A DNA stretch of 64,000 nucleotides from assembly GCF_001650905.1 (NCBI RefSeq), contig NZ_LXYG01000015.1:132724-196723 (forward strand). The letters run 5' to 3'. A program made the position numbers and the translations under genes. The notes beneath the pieces are model-generated. The model was not told the DNA's origin. It was given only the letters and a program-made list of their open reading frames with translations, and ran no database searches. Origin of the DNA: Balneola sp. EhC07 (GTDB lineage Bacteria > Bacteroidota > Rhodothermia > Balneolales > Balneolaceae). How positions within the stretch are numbered: position 1 is the first letter of the stretch; every line of letters begins with the position of its first letter. Of this stretch, positions 63,289-64,000 are shown piece after piece.

Positions 63289-63548
63289 CTTTGTGAAGTT
63301 TAGGAATTGGTAAACCTCACGATATCCAAAATTCATACTTAGGATGCCCCATTTGCGAGGAGGCCTTGGAAATAGTGAGGGTTTTAAAATACCCGACGCG
63401 GCAATCTACTCGAATAAGACTGTCTCATTCCGCGGCGTATGCCTGGAATCTGGATTTAGCTTAAAGCTTTGAACTAGTTTAAGCAATACGCTTGTTTATT
63501 ATGCTTTACCGCACCAGCGATACGCTGGCGCCAGGTTGGGGAAGCTTT

Positions 63549-64000
63549 CTAGTCTTTATTAATTAAGATCTCTCTGTAAATTGCGAGTGGACTTATAGCA
63601 ATTTTAGGGTATGAAGGAACAAAGAAAAATTTTTCGAAATTCTCAAATGAGTCAAATACATTTCTAAAAGCTCTGTCATAAGTTTGCTCTTCAGTAAGAT
63701 TATCATCAAGTGAGTCAAATTCTTCGTTCGGATTTACTCTATCATCTACTTTTTTAGGAGCAGAAGTAATAATACCAATTATAGATAATTTTATATTGGG
63801 TTTAGAACCATATGTATAGATTATATTCTCAAAATTTCCATCGACGATATATTTTTCTTTTAAGTTTGATAGAATTTGAAAATCAATTCTTTCTTTAAAC
63901 GGAAGAAGCCTAAAATTTAATCTATTTGGAGAAAAAGTATCCAAGAATATTTTCATTCTTTCTATATAATCTTCATCTCGTAAACTTATTCCAGTAAGGG
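63549..64000 (-). CDS. Unknown protein, N-terminus beyond right edge
   Basis: The minus-strand frame ends at 63549 and stays open to base 64000, so its start lies outside the window; the Met at 63956 is internal (upstream in-frame residues read LTGISLRDEDYIERMKIFLD). At least 150 residues are visible. They are charged and partly helical with no signal or TM segment. VDGNFENIIYTYGSKPNIKL and NVFDSFENFEKFFF are the most distinctive parts. No family recognised. Confidence 0.65.
   Translation of the reverse strand, partial: LTGISLRDEDYIERMKIFLDTFSPNRLNFRLLPFKERIDFQILSNLKEKYIVDGNFENIIYTYGSKPNIKLSIIGIITSAPKKVDDRVNPNEEFDSLDDNLTEEQTYDRAFRNVFDSFENFEKFFFVPSYPKIAISPLAIYREILINKD

Noticed and set aside
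1..64000. CRISPR array, rRNA genes, prophage or transposase genes
   Set aside because: No regularly spaced direct repeats, no rRNA-like stretch and no recognisable capsid, integrase or transposase protein were found on either strand.

Overview
This 64 kb chromosomal window is AT-rich and almost fully coding. It probably comes from a free-living, possibly marine member of the Bacteroidota/Rhodothermota/Balneolota group; this is inferred from gene content, not from rRNA. The clues are DUF3857/transglutaminase pairs, a DUF5723 outer-membrane protein, a DUF6090 protein, a GldE-like CNNM protein, fused isobutyryl-CoA mutase (IcmF), an LpoB/COG3014 pair, almost no Shine-Dalgarno sequences, and many lipoproteins with Bacteroidota-style lipoboxes.

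Layout. 1-13.4 kb: a secreted Ig-like protein (cut by the left edge), pgk, and two copies of an overlapping two-gene module of DUF3857/transglutaminase-like secreted proteins, separated by an S1/P1 nuclease and a DinB-like protein. 13.5-21.7 kb: ssb, a GldE-like CNNM protein, murB, an M48 lipoprotein protease, pdxB and a pyrimidine-nucleoside phosphorylase. 21.8-27.8 kb: a same-strand cluster of PspA, a half-length PspA-like paralogue, a two-TM coiled-coil membrane protein, an enoyl-CoA hydratase, a CNNM/CorC protein and an AAA+ ATPase. The PspA/membrane protein/AAA+ combination looks like an ESCRT-III/Vps4-type envelope-maintenance system and is the best candidate for an under-described system here. 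27.8-36.4 kb: an accessory stretch on the minus strand with short stress or accessory genes, paired-hairpin repeats around a gene broken by an in-frame TGA, and two attC-like cassette remnants. 36.4-43.6 kb: a LacI regulator with purC, then phytoene/squalene synthase, an acyl-CoA carboxylase biotin carboxylase, murQ, plsC, a TonB-like protein and tRNA-Ser(GGA). 43.9-56.1 kb: a lipoprotein/DUF5723 pair, the NAD-salvage genes pncB-pncA with an FAD oxidoreductase, the LpoB/COG3014 pair, an Ig-like lipoprotein, an MscS channel and a secreted coiled-coil protein.

56.1-59.7 kb is a run of integron-type gene cassettes, all on the + strand and separated by VCR-like attC sites, with no integrase in the window. 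It holds a membrane-anchored unknown, a beta-propeller lipoprotein broken by two frameshifts, an unknown lipoprotein, and a HigB/HigA-type toxin-antitoxin pair followed by half an attC site. The window ends with icmF, a repeat-bearing intergenic stretch, and a gene cut by the right edge.

Functionally, most genes serve the cell envelope (muropeptide synthesis and recycling, lipoproteins, PspA system, MscS, TonB), acyl-CoA and NAD metabolism, and recently acquired accessory functions. All family names are recalled from sequence motifs; no database search was run.
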